Shown: positions 1-10,132 of the stretch, piece after piece
How the letters are laid out: every line of letters starts with the position of its first letter
Numbering within the stretch: the first letter of the stretch is position 1
Assembly: GCA_036250225.1 (NCBI GenBank)
Contig: JAPZLL010000023.1
Coordinates: 434,001-498,000, forward strand
Length of the DNA: 64,000 nt
Source of the DNA: Cercophora sp. LCS_1
Taxonomy: Eukaryota; Ascomycota; Sordariomycetes; Sordariales; Lasiosphaeriaceae
Direction: 5' to 3'
The notes under the pieces: generated by a model
What the model saw: only the letters and a program-made list of their open reading frames with translations
Databases searched by the model: none
What the model was told of the DNA's origin: nothing
Position numbers and translations under genes: made by a program

Positions 1-2339
1 CTCAACTGCTCGTATCTCCGCAGGTACTCGACCGGACCCAGCTTCTCCGACATGCCAAACTGGCCCACCATCTGCCATGCAATGCGCGTGGCGCTGTCCA
101 GATCGCCGTAGACACCATTGCTCACTTGGTCGGCGCCGTACACAATCTCCTCGGCAGCCTTGCCACCCATGGCGCGATCCATGACGTCCAGATGGTCCTT
201 GAGCGTCATCGAGTATCGGTCCATCTCGGGGAGGAAGGCAGTGTGACCAAGCGTGTTACCGCGGGGAAGAATCGTCACTTTGTACAGCTCGCTCGACTTG
301 CTCTTGGAAAAGTAGGCGACCAGAGCGTGGCCAGCCTCGTGATAAGCCGTCATCTCCTTCTCCTTAGGGCTGATAACCATGCTTCTCTTCTCGCTGCCCA
401 TGATGACCTTGTCCTTGGCCCACTCAAAGTGTATCTGGCTAACAGCCGTGGCCTTGAGCTTGGAGGCATGAATGGCAGCAATATTGACAATGTTCTCCAA
501 GTCGGCGCCAGAGAGACCCGGGGTGCGCGATGCAATCGCCTGCAGGTTGACATCGGCGGCAGCCTTGATCTTCTTGGCGTGGTGAGCCAGAATGTCAATA
601 CGGCCGCGGACGTCGGGAAGGGACACGGTAACGTGGCGGTCGAAACGTCCGGGACGCGTGAGAGCCTCGTCGAGAGCATCGGGGAAGTTGGTGGCACCCA
701 TGACAATGACACCACTGTTCTGGTCGAATCCATCCATCTCAGTGAGGAGCTGGTTCAGTGTTTGCCTCATATAGCTGGCGTCACGAGAGCGACGACGTCC
801 ACCGATAGCGTCGAGTTCGTCGATGAAGATGATCGAGGGAGCCTTGGCCTTGGCAGCGGCGAAGAGCTCACGAACGCGCTTCGCACCGACACCAACATAG
901 ATTTCATCAAACTCACTGCCAGACACAAAGAAGAACGGAACTCCAGCTTCACCCGCAACGGCGCGGGCCAGCAGCGTCTTGCCAGTACCAGGAGGGCCAA
1001 CGAACAAGACGCCCTTGGGCATCTTGCCACCGAGAGAGTTGAACCGATCGGGATTCCGGAGGAAGTCAACGATATCCTGGACCTCTTCCTTGGCCTCATC
1101 GCAGCCGTGGTAGTCGGAGAATCGCGTCTTTTGGTTTTCGGCCTTGACCTCGTTGAAATCGCCCTTCTGGCCGGGACGTCGGAACGAGCTGATTGCCTCA
1201 ACCAGCATCGCTATTATGCACAGACAGAGGTACGAGCAAAGACAGAACCAGAGAATAAACTTGACCCATCGGAAGAAGGTGGTGCCAAAAGTCTCATCAA
1301 CCACGACATGGAGGGGACCACCGGGCCCGCTTCCCTTAGTCGAGATTGCCATGTTGCCACCAGAGGTATTGGCAGCGACGGCTTGACCGACCGCCTGGAT
1401 CTGCGTGGGGGAGAGACCATTGGTGTTGAGAGGAACCGAGGGCTGCATCGCGCCGCCATTAATCATTGCGAGGGCCTTGTGGTAGATTTCGGCAGTCTGA
1501 TCGTTGGTTGCGAATCGACCTAAGCGACTAGTTAGCCAGTATCACCGAGAGTCTTCACCATCACATACCAGACTTGTAACGTTCCACGATTATAGCGGGC
1601 ATGTTAGCCTTGAGTAAAGCCTGGTAGAAACCGTTCTGTGCTGATGCGCTGCCGGGGTTCTTGTTTGCTGCAGACTCGCGAGCAGCGAGGACCGCACGAG
1701 AGACGCCGTTTCCAGAGCCAAAACCACGATGCTGAGAATACCGATAGAAAAGAGGTGTGTTGAATGCCGGGAGAGGACGAGCCGCATGACAGGTGCTCAT
1801 TAACCGCACAGCAGACGGCGTCCCCAGAGGACGAGCCGCCAGAGCAAGGAACGAGCGTCGGAGAAAAGGGTTCGCCATTGCGAAGGGCGGCAGCGCCACC
1901 CCCGGGGTAAAGATGTCGTTGGATACACTGGCTAGAGGCTTGCTGGGACTTATGATAGGGAGCGACAGGCTGACGTTGGCATCCTTCAAAAAGTCAGGGA
2001 GTGCGGCTGTCGTCGGAGATGCTTGACCGCGGGCGGGGAAAGCAGACCCGGCGGAGCTGTCGACCGGCGCAGTCGCAGTGGTGGTTGAAAGAGCCCTGGT
2101 CTGTGGTGCGCTCTGCGTCTGCTGTGACCTCGAGGTCCGAAGGGTCCGGGAATGCGCAGTGAAGGGAACGAAGAGGGAGCCGGAGATGAACGGCCACAGT
2201 TCTGAAGTGGCGGCTGCGATGGCCTGCGCGAGTTAGACGGGAATGACGACAACGGCGCTTCAGAGCGCAAATAGACTCGTAAGCTTAAAATAAAGGGGAA
2301 GCAACGTACCGGCAGCCCACTTGCGTGGAGAGCCATCAT
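1..2339 (-). CDS. YME1: Mitochondrial i-AAA protease (YME1/IAP-1), C-terminus cut by window start
   Basis: ATP-dependent zinc metalloprotease of the mitochondrial inner membrane that degrades misfolded or unassembled proteins on the intermembrane-space side. Predicted exons on the minus strand are 2339-2310, 2223-1569 and 1519 to below 1, with introns of 86 and 49 nt that have GT/AG ends and CTAAC branch sites; the reading frame is continuous across both. About 735 residues are visible. The N-terminus is rich in Ser, Thr, Ala and Arg with few acids, as in a mitochondrial presequence. A single membrane segment follows at about residues 313-333. The AAA domain has Walker A GPPGTGKT near residue 403 and Walker B IIFIDELD. 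The zinc site HEAGH starts at residue 622 (bases 327-341). The last visible residues lie inside the peptidase domain; perhaps 60-100 residues are missing off the edge. The start is the first of two adjacent ATGs. ORC6 diverges 345 bp upstream. Confidence 0.93.
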
Positions 2340-2684
2340 CGATGTAGACCTACCTTCTGCCTCGTTGAAGCGGCAGTTGCACTTCTTATCCAAGCGGGAG
2401 AAATGGTGTTGGTTGGTTTGTGGAAAGAAGCGTTGGGAAAGCTGCTGACAACGGCCAGCCTTGGCCTTGGCATGATGCGACCCCGGATTGGCCACCCCGA
2501 GCGCCACCAGCCATAGGGGGCAAACTAGACGAGCACGTGACTTGGCGTGCCATCTGTCCACCCGTCGCGTCTCATCTCATCGCGGTTTCCATTCATAACT
2601 AAAACTCACGATATCAGCCCAAAATTTAGGCCCCAATGCGCATTAGACAACCAAATCTCACATCCTCTTAATAGACACCCCAAC
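2340..2684. promoter_or_regulatory. Divergent promoter region between YME1 and ORC6
   Basis: This 345-bp gap lies between the start codons of two divergently transcribed genes, so it should hold both core promoters and both 5' leaders. I see no clear TATA box. A long open frame on the minus strand continues upstream of the YME1 start, but it has no typical codon bias and is read here as leader sequence. Confidence 0.5.
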
Positions 2685-3803
2685 ATGAACCGCTCAATCG
2701 AACAAGCGCTCTACTCCCTCATCCCATCGCACTCAACCACGCTCCCAAAGCCTCTCACCGACCTCGCTTCCTCCTTACTCGCCCAATCCCGCCACCGCGC
2801 CAGCACCCTCAAAGCCGAGGAGGAAATCTCCCGACCCTACGCATGTGCCCATATCGCCTGTGACCGCCTCAAAATCACACTCAACCTCCCGCCCATTGAG
2901 CCCCGACCACCGATCCCGCCACGCATCTACAAGCGCCTCTACAACCATCTTGACCACATCCTCCCCGCTGCCGCTTCCACTCCAGGTGGGAGGATTCGCA
3001 CACCTTCGGCAAAGCTCCGCGATGCGATAGCCGGGTCCCCTTTGGCGAACAAGTCGAGGCCAACGCCTACCCAAGGAAAGTCACTCTCGCAGTACAGGAA
3101 CACCCCTCTTGGCACGACACCGTCGAAAAGGGCAAGGAGAGATGACACTGATCCGATTCCGGTATGGGTCAGGCCGGTGGTGCGGTTCGTGTGTAAGGAG
3201 CTTGACCAGGCGAGGATAGGCCCGGTGGTCATGGCGGGAGTCGAGTCGGTCGTTGCGCCCCAGGGAAAGAGGGTCGAGGATGAATGGGTGAATGGGAATT
3301 TTTCGGCCATGCTGGGGACATTGATCTTGTTCGTGTGGAAAGGAGTCGCTTTCAATGGTGTAGATATGGACGCCGCAAAGATGGGGAAGCTGCGAGGCAA
3401 AGTGGTGAGATTGCTACAAAAAGCGCGAGAGGAGGCTGAGGTCGGGGGATGGGAAGGTTGGGAGGACGTCAAGGCCAGGGAGCTGGATGCTGCGGTGTTG
3501 CATGCGAAGAGACAGGGGTGGCTGGAGATGAACTGGGTGGAGGGCATCGAGGATCTAGTTGCTGTGGGAGAGAAGGGAGGTGAGAGTGAGGAAGAGGCTG
3601 GTGGCGAAGATGAGAAGGTATTGGGACAGGTGAGGAGGGCGGACACCATGCTGCAGGAAAGGTATGATTATCTGAGCGAGATGCGGAGGGAGGAGTACCA
3701 AGTGTGGAAGGAGGGTATCATGAAGAGGATCAAGGTGTTAGAGAAAGCACCAGCCAAGGGGAACCGGAAGGACGAGGACGCAATGGATGTTGACGAGGAC
3801 TGA
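2685..3803 (+). CDS. ORC6: Origin recognition complex subunit 6
   Basis: Smallest subunit of the origin recognition complex, which marks replication origins and helps load the MCM helicase in the nucleus. This is an intronless 372-residue frame. The N-terminal 95 residues look like the TFIIB/cyclin-like fold of fungal ORC6. The middle (about residues 95-155) is basic and carries a dense set of Ser/Thr-Pro sites, including TPSAK, GSPLANK and TPSKRARR, a pattern expected for CDK control of origin licensing; TPSKRARR may also serve as nuclear signal. A second predicted helical domain follows at about 160-290, and the tail is acidic with a helical, charged end. The frame is open 46 codons further upstream, but the ATG at 2685 is chosen because the protein there begins with the family-like MNRSIEQAL. 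Family assignment rests on overall pattern, since ORC6 is poorly conserved. Confidence 0.85.
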   Translation: MNRSIEQALYSLIPSHSTTLPKPLTDLASSLLAQSRHRASTLKAEEEISRPYACAHIACDRLKITLNLPPIEPRPPIPPRIYKRLYNHLDHILPAAASTPGGRIRTPSAKLRDAIAGSPLANKSRPTPTQGKSLSQYRNTPLGTTPSKRARRDDTDPIPVWVRPVVRFVCKELDQARIGPVVMAGVESVVAPQGKRVEDEWVNGNFSAMLGTLILFVWKGVAFNGVDMDAAKMGKLRGKVVRLLQKAREEAEVGGWEGWEDVKARELDAAVLHAKRQGWLEMNWVEGIEDLVAVGEKGGESEEEAGGEDEKVLGQVRRADTMLQERYDYLSEMRREEYQVWKEGIMKRIKVLEKAPAKGNRKDEDAMDVDED

Positions 3804-4365
3804 AAATGAGAAGAGCAGTATATAGTCGGGTTGAATCTGAGAGTAGGTATAGAAACCACCACTTCAAGACCATCCAGTGCAATTCGCGGTCCATAACTCT
3901 AGATACAATATTTCCGGGCACTAAAGCACATACAGATATCAAACACGCGAGGTCGTTTTTGGTTCTCACCACTGCACAGTGCATGTGGACCACTGAGACC
4001 CTCAAGCCCCTGACTGAGTTGTCTCCCATCATCACATTAAGTGGCTGACCCTTCTGTTTGAAACAGTGAAGCAATATACGGTATTAATCTTACCCCATCG
4101 GTCAGCTCAGTTTGTTGGCCACTGTTGGTGCAGTGGTATGGGGGCCTCCTCATACATCTGCCCTCCATTCGCTCCTCGTTTGATCCTCGGCTGGGGACTT
4201 TCGAGGAGTCGCAGCTGTAGCCTTTTTGTGTTGCTTTTTTCCCTGAAGGACAACAAGAGCCTCCCCTGTGCGATTGGTGATCATTCTCGTGGAAGGTGCC
4301 CTTGGAGCTTAGTGATAGTAGCAGGGGGTCGTAACCTCAACAAAGGTGGCAAAACCTTTGTCAAT
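3804..4365. other. Intergenic, ORC6 3' side to tRNA
   Basis: No gene is recognised here. The first part should be the ORC6 3' untranslated region. The remainder is ordinary mixed sequence without a strong reading frame; the external upstream elements of the tRNA gene would lie at its right end. Confidence 0.5.
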
Positions 4366-4447
4366 GCCTCTGTGGCTTAGTGGTAGAGCGTCGCACTCGT
4401 AAATACTTGACATGCGAAGGTCCTCGGTTCAATTCCGAGTAGAGGCA
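4366..4447 (+). tRNA. tRNA-Thr (anticodon CGU) with a 10-nt intron
   Basis: The sequence folds as a complete tRNA. The acceptor stem pairs GCCTCTG with TAGAGGC, followed by discriminator A at 4447. The D arm is GCTTAGTGGTAGAGC, the anticodon stem pairs TCGCA with TGCGA, and the T arm is CTCGG-TTCAATT-CCGAG. The anticodon is CGT at 4398-4400. Seventeen bases separate the anticodon stem halves instead of seven, so a 10-nt intron is placed at 4402-4411, one base 3' of the anticodon, which is the normal eukaryotic position. Without it the molecule is 72 nt before CCA addition. The B box reads GGTTCAATTCC at 4426-4436. Confidence 0.93.
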
Positions 4448-4448
4448 C

Positions 4449-4453
4449 TTTTT
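4449..4453 (+). terminator. Pol III terminator of the tRNA gene
   Basis: A run of five T residues begins two bases after the last base of the tRNA, the normal RNA polymerase III stop signal. Confidence 0.8.
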
Positions 4454-7400
4454 GCCCCTGCATCCACCCCCTCACCTCGCTTTTTGACTTTTGAGAATCA
4501 CATTGGCAACTCTCAAACTTCCGCCCGCTCACGAGGATTTTCCTACGTATCACTAGTGACTGGGCCGTTGGTCATAGGTAGCTAAGTCGGCAGATAAGGT
4601 ACCTAATTGGGACGTGTCATTCGAGGATTTCCTCGAGCCGGACGAACGATGGAGTACCGGCTATCACTTCGTAAAGGTCACTTTGAGGCGTTCTCGAAAG
4701 CACATTGATGACCCATCACTGGCGCCAAACGGATACGCTGTCGTCGCGGTACGAGAACGACATAGCACCTTCCAGCCTCGCTCGACCACTCACCAGCCCG
4801 AAGAACAAGAGAGGTTGGTCTCGCAGCAACAAGAACCGATGACGACGACTTTGGGGATGTGAACCATCGAGGCTGCGCGATTGGGCAGATCGTATGCATC
4901 CAAGCCGCCAAACGGAGACACCGCCAACCGAGCTTGTATACCTGGTTGGTTGGAAGGCTCCGCGAAAACCGCATCGACATGCACCCGGGAGAGCGTAGGC
5001 TTATTTCCGGGGCCGTCTCTGCCTTTGAGAGCAGGACGGGTCTTGTTTCCCCGGCCTGCGTTTACATGTGCACAGAGCAAGTCTGAGAGAGGCGGGGAAA
5101 GGTCATGATCGAGGTCTGCATGCAAGGCAGAAAGACGGATGGGATCACTTCTCTGGTCGGACCTGGTGAGGCAAGGCGGGGCAACAACACTTTCGGTCGC
5201 TGCGGTGTGCTTGCCGGCCACGGTCCGCAGCGCTGAAAGGTGGGGACGGATGGTTACCTGATCGGCCCCGGCGCTGGTCGATTTGCGAAGAAGGGAGGCG
5301 GGGGAGGGAACTCAAATCGGGCCCACGCAGATGGAGACCGGGCACCGCTCAAGCAAACTCACGGCGCTGTGAGTTGCTGCGATGCAGTGGGATCGCCCAT
5401 GGCAACCTGATCAGTCACTTCTCAGCGTCAACCGCCTCGTTGAATCTGCACCCAGGCGGCTGGGGTGTCTTGCAACAGATTTTGTAAAGCAGACAGGTCT
5501 GTCGGGGAACAAGTTGCTGTGCAGAGGGAGCGAACATGGCAGGCGGGAGGCCGACGGACCCTCATCAAATTGACGTGGGACGGGGCCGTAACGGCTCTGG
5601 TAATTGTCCCGTCACACCAGGAGGCGTTTGTGCGATGGCTGGCAGCCGAGGCCCCGTTGCACTCGTAGCATGTTGAATATCGCCCACAGACGGGACCGAA
5701 ATGAAGGGTCTGCTTGCGCGTTCTGGAATCCGACGAGGTCGTTGCGACGGCCGATTTGGTTCGATCCCCGGATCCTGACGGTGGCCTCCTATCAGACATT
5801 CCCCAGAACGCCTCACAATGACAGCTGGACGGACGCCGCCGCCGCCAAGACCGGCACACGCGCGCTCGGCTTGGGGTTTTCGGTGGGCGAGCGAGTGAGC
5901 TGCACGCAAAACAGCAATGGCGCGGGCGAATGTCTCACCAAGAAGGGCTGGCACCAAATAACACCGGCACGTCGCTGACTACCTACGGCTACCGGACCTG
6001 GCCGACCATTCCCCACTCTCATGTGGACCAGAGAGGATTTTGCTCGTCTCCTGGGAGACGAAAGGTCGGGCTTTTCACTTTTCGTCGGGGTGGACACAAA
6101 CAGTCAACGCGTGGGGTCGCATGGAGCAGCACCATCCATTCGTGCCATTATCCAGCCCCGAGCTGAGAGCTTTCAGAGGGGCTCATGGCGGGGTTGTAGG
6201 GTAAGAAATCGAAGATCGGGGGAAATGACGCATAGATGGTGGTCGTTGCGGCCTTCGCATGACATCAGAAACTGCAGTGGAGACAAAGAGCGGAAGCCGG
6301 GGTTCGAAGATCCGGCAGGGATTGTGCCAAAAGTGACGACAGCCCAACGAATGCAGCCTATCCGTCCGCCTTGATCTGGGCAGCATGGAAGAACAACAAA
6401 ATTCCATGACGGCAGCCCTCAGCCGCTCGCTCTAGCTTTTCCAGAAAATGCAGCATAGTTGCCGTCCATGCAGGTGTGCCTGACCGTCCCGACTTTCGCC
6501 TGGTGGTCTTGCTCGGTTCCTTGCCCGCCCTTTCCACCCACAGCTGCTCCAGGTTTGTGGCTGGCAGGGGTGCCCTTGCTAGGTTGTGCAGGAATCTGGC
6601 GATTGGCGAATGAGATCTGCCCGACCAAGCTCCCAGCAAGACCCGCGCGGCAGCTGTTCCTTGCTCGAGACTTCTTGGACCTCATCTGTTTTTCCCTCTC
6701 GCCTTGCTTTGAAGAGGCAAGAGCAAGCAGTAGCGCGATAACAAGCTGCGTTTGCAGCCGAGCCCGCGAGATCTCGCCCACCATCGGCCAGTGCCTTCCC
6801 CACGGGCTTGCTCGATCGAGCAAAGGGCATCCCATCGGTTGCCCCGGCTGAGTGACCAAACAGCCTTGGCAAACGTCTCACGGTCATTGTCGACCGCCAT
6901 GACCTGTGTCGCCCGATCATCCAAAGAACTGTACCACGGTACTTGGCTACCCGTCGAAACACGGAACTCACGTTCAGAAACCATCCCCTTGGGAGAGGCG
7001 CAAATGAGGATGGCCACGCCGGTGAAAAATGGTCCGTGTCCGTCACAACGGCCAATCTGCCTCGAAAAGCCTCCGCCACGACACCCAATTGCTTTCCATA
7101 GCACAACAGCTCTGCTTTGCAGTAGCTTGTCCGCCTACCCAACCACCCCGAATCGTCTCGGACACCCAAAACGTGTGGCTGCACCAGTTCTTTACAAAAT
7201 ATTGCGTTCCTTCCTCATAGCATCAGCGCAAGACCTACCTGTGAAGAGGGACTGATACAGGTTCTCCAGACTACGTAAAACATTTCAAGGGCTTAGATCG
7301 TAATTCTCGAGGCCTCGGCAGAGCAAAAGGCGAGATGTGTCAGCAATTAATCCAGCGCCAGGCACGACTTCAGTGGCATTCACTAGCACGGTGGACACAC

Positions 7401-7852
7401 CATGCTGTCACCACTGAGCACCACCTGCAGTCGCTTCGTGATGTGGCAGACCGAGGAGATAGAGATCCTTGCCACGAATCTGCAAAGCCCTTCCCTGCTA
7501 ACTGCTAGCTTGTGCATCCCGAGCTGTCTTTCCCGCAACAAGAGCTGCAAACCTAGACGCAAGTCCTGTGGACTGCGGCCTCCGTCATTCAACAAAGTAG
7601 CGAGAGACGACAGCAGCAACAGTGGAAGCAAGGGGTGTACGACACAGACGATGTGCTTGGAAGTACCTGCCCGGTGAGTGCAATTTCCAGATTCATGGCG
7701 CCAGCAAGTGGGCAGATCGTCTAAAGAGTCCACCTCTGTTTGGCCCTTTCCGTTTTCATCTAGACCTGCGGCTCCACTCGTTCCTGCCTTGTTATCCCAC
7801 CCGACCCATCAAGTTTGCTGTCGTGGGGTCTACTGTCGTACCTGTCTCGCAA
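4454..7852. other. Gene-poor stretch of about 3.4 kb
   Basis: No gene is supported. Reading frames up to about 200 codons occur on both strands (for example 6579-7184 minus and 6752-7255 plus), but they overlap one another, have arginine-, proline- and serine-rich translations typical of GC-rich non-coding DNA, and match no family I know. Two short B-box-like strings (5758-5767 and 6301-6313) lack the rest of a tRNA. The right end should hold the upstream promoter of the CFEM gene. A non-coding RNA is possible but nothing in the sequence demonstrates it. Confidence 0.5.
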
Positions 7853-7858
7853 TATAAG
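7853..7858 (+). promoter_or_regulatory. Putative TATA box of the CFEM gene
   Basis: TATAAG lies 222 bp upstream of the CFEM start codon and is followed by a long pyrimidine- and CA-rich leader, the usual look of a strongly expressed fungal promoter. The role is inferred from position and motif only. Confidence 0.4.
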
Positions 7859-8079
7859 TCCTCGCGCTTGCCTTTGGCTGCGGCCTCTGCCTCTCTCTGC
7901 TTCACCTCACACCCCAAAACCAATTTCTCTGCGCGTGCTGCATAAATCTCCCACTTCCTCCTTCACCAACAACCCTACCAAGCACACCTACCAAGCAAAC
8001 CTACTTTGCCCCTACACCAACATTTTTCTGCACCTCTTGGACCCGTACCGATTCGATACCTATCCTAGACTCAATAAAG

Positions 8080-8915
8080 ATGAAGACCACCGCCATCCTC
8101 GCTCTCGCCGGCGCCGCCCTCGTCGGTGCTCAGGCCTCGACCGACGGCCTCTCTGACTGCGTCGTAAGTTGCGATATACCCATACTCAGAGGAGTTCCTT
8201 ATCGATCCTAACTGTACCCTTTAGAAAGCCTGTGCTGAAGCCATGTCCTCGACGCCCTTCAATCTTCCTTGCGACGCTGGTGACCTCAAGTGTCGCTGTG
8301 CAAACCCCAACTTCGCCTGGGGTCTCGCCGACTGCGGCAAGTACTGTGGTGATAGCGGCACGGAGGAAGCCCTCAACTGGGGCGCCCAAGTTTGCGCTGG
8401 AGCCGCTGCTCCCTTCGTCACCACCGGGGTAAGAAACATCTAACGAAGACCACAAGGTCGACTTAACTGACAGCATATTACAGAGCGCTACTGTCGATGG
8501 TACCGCTGCTGCCACTGGCACCCCCAGTGCCTCGGGTACTGGCGCCACCGGCGCCACTGCCTCTGCCGCGATTACTACGAGCGTTTACACCTCGGTTGTC
8601 ACCAGCGGCACCGTTGTCGAGACCGTGACTGGAACCACCACGATCTCTGGTGTCAGTGGCATCGTCGTTCCCTCGTCGGCTTCTGCATCCCCGTCGACTA
8701 CCACCGCCACCTCGGCTCTCATTTCGACTGTCACCAGCGGTTCGTCGACTTTCCTGACCACTACTGGCAGCTCGACCTTCACCACCGAGGTTGTCTCCTC
8801 CACTAGCTCGGGCGGTGAGCCGACCGGTGCCTCTAGCTCAAGCAGCGCCATGGGTGCTCGCGAAACCGCGGCTGGCTTCATGCTGGCTGCTGGCCTCGCT
8901 GCTGCCCTTCTCTGA
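8080..8915 (+). CDS. CFEM-domain, GPI-type cell surface protein
   Basis: Secreted fungal surface protein; members of this family bind haem or act in cell-wall and host or environment interactions. Predicted exons are 8080-8163, 8225-8428 and 8484-8915, all in phase 0, giving 239 residues. Residues 1-19 form a signal peptide. The CFEM domain follows directly and shows all eight cysteines, in the contexts DC, AC, PC, KC, RC, DC, YC and VC. The Asp three residues before the fourth cysteine (DLKCRC) sits where haem-binding CFEM proteins have the axial iron ligand. A long Ser/Thr-rich stalk follows, then a small-residue site (SSSSAMGA) and a hydrophobic C-terminal tail, as expected for GPI anchoring. 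The first intron falls between the first and second cysteines of the domain. Haem binding is a family inference, not shown by the sequence. Confidence 0.9.
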
Positions 8916-10132
8916 GCAACAACTGTTCACGGTCATGGAGGAGTTTCAGGGTTTGGAGCGATCGATGCTTAATGATTGCGCACGACTTAGGGTTATGATA
9001 CGGCTAGGGGAATGTTAATCCTACCAGGCGGTAGCTACCCGGGGTGCTGATTTTGATGTGAGGTGTTCTTTTCCTTTTGATATCCTGCTGATATGTCCTG
9101 ACCACGGTCTGGGCATGATTCTCTGTACATGTGTAAAAGTTTGGGGCCTTTGACGGATATGAGATACCCAGGATGGGTTAGCCTTATGACGGCATGCTGG
9201 TGTTTAAATATTGAAGGTCGTGGTTTAATAGATAGTCCAAGACCGCCATCTTGGACGAGAATATGATCCGATTTCCATAACACTGGTTCCATTCTTGTCC
9301 CCAGCCCCCGAACCCCCAACGTTTCGCTCGCCAAGTTGGTGGCATGGCATGCTCCCTCCAAGCTAAGTTTGGTCGGTCCGATGGGCTCCTCACCTCTTTG
9401 CTTTGTTGAAACGACTGTGACAACGATTCAACGGCCTCTCTGTTACGGTTTTGTGTCTCCATCTGGGAAATATTGCCTTGCTTCTCGCAAGCAATGTGCT
9501 TCCCTTTTTGACTGACAGGCGGCTCTCCTATCACCAACTGGCCCTTCACCACCCTCGATCCAAACAACGTCAACTCATCCGAGTCTCATCCTATGTCATG
9601 TTTCTCGAACCTTGATGGCGGCTATGATCAGGGCCCATATTCCAGGAGCTTCCAAGTGAATTCTGTCCCTTCGTTATCTCCAGGGGTAGTTCTTCAAGCC
9701 ACCTGGTTTTCTCTCCGAGCACACATGCAATTTCAAGGCTTGGTGATGTTGTGCCAAAGACTTTGAGAATGACACCATCACCATCCGGGAGATCTAGCTC
9801 GAGTCTTGAAGTGCCCCTTCCCCACGAAACAAGATCACTGGTAATTTCATCTCGACCGTCTTTTCTCAAGCACTCTACGTCGCCGCCATCACCCCTCAAA
9901 CTTGGAGCATCATCAGGTAGATAGATCGAAAAGAAAAAAAAAAGAAAGAAAATTTATTTTGTAACCCTAGCCTACGAATGCAATGTATCGCTACCGTAAC
10001 GACATAAAACTCATCCCCTGTCGTATGCTTGTTCCCTTCCCCCTCATCTACTTGTTATAAAAAAAAAATTAAAAAAAAAGCCACGCCCAGTCCCAGGTCG
10101 ACCGTTCGTATGCATAGGTATACTTCACTTGC
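8916..10132. other. Intergenic, CFEM 3' side and downstream of MIY1
   Basis: This is a convergent region that should hold the 3' ends of both flanking genes. Poly-A and poly-T tracts occur near 9930-9950 and 10057-10080. On the minus strand between about 9591 and 9930 there is a protein-like reading frame without a usable ATG, described among the findings. Nothing else is recognised. Confidence 0.45.

Noticed and set aside
126..1523. 465-codon plus-strand frame
   Set aside because: It is the antisense of the YME1 coding exon; the minus strand encodes intact AAA and HEAGH motifs in continuous frame.
5758..6313. B-box-like strings GGTTCGATCC (5758) and GGTTCGAAGATCC (6301)
   Set aside because: No matching acceptor stem, D arm or anticodon arm can be folded around them.
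6579..7184. 201-codon minus-strand frame in the gene-poor block
   Set aside because: Overlaps other frames on both strands and has a composition typical of GC-rich non-coding DNA.
8980..9970. Telomere-like TTAGGG/CCCTAA strings
   Set aside because: Only isolated single copies occur, not tandem arrays.
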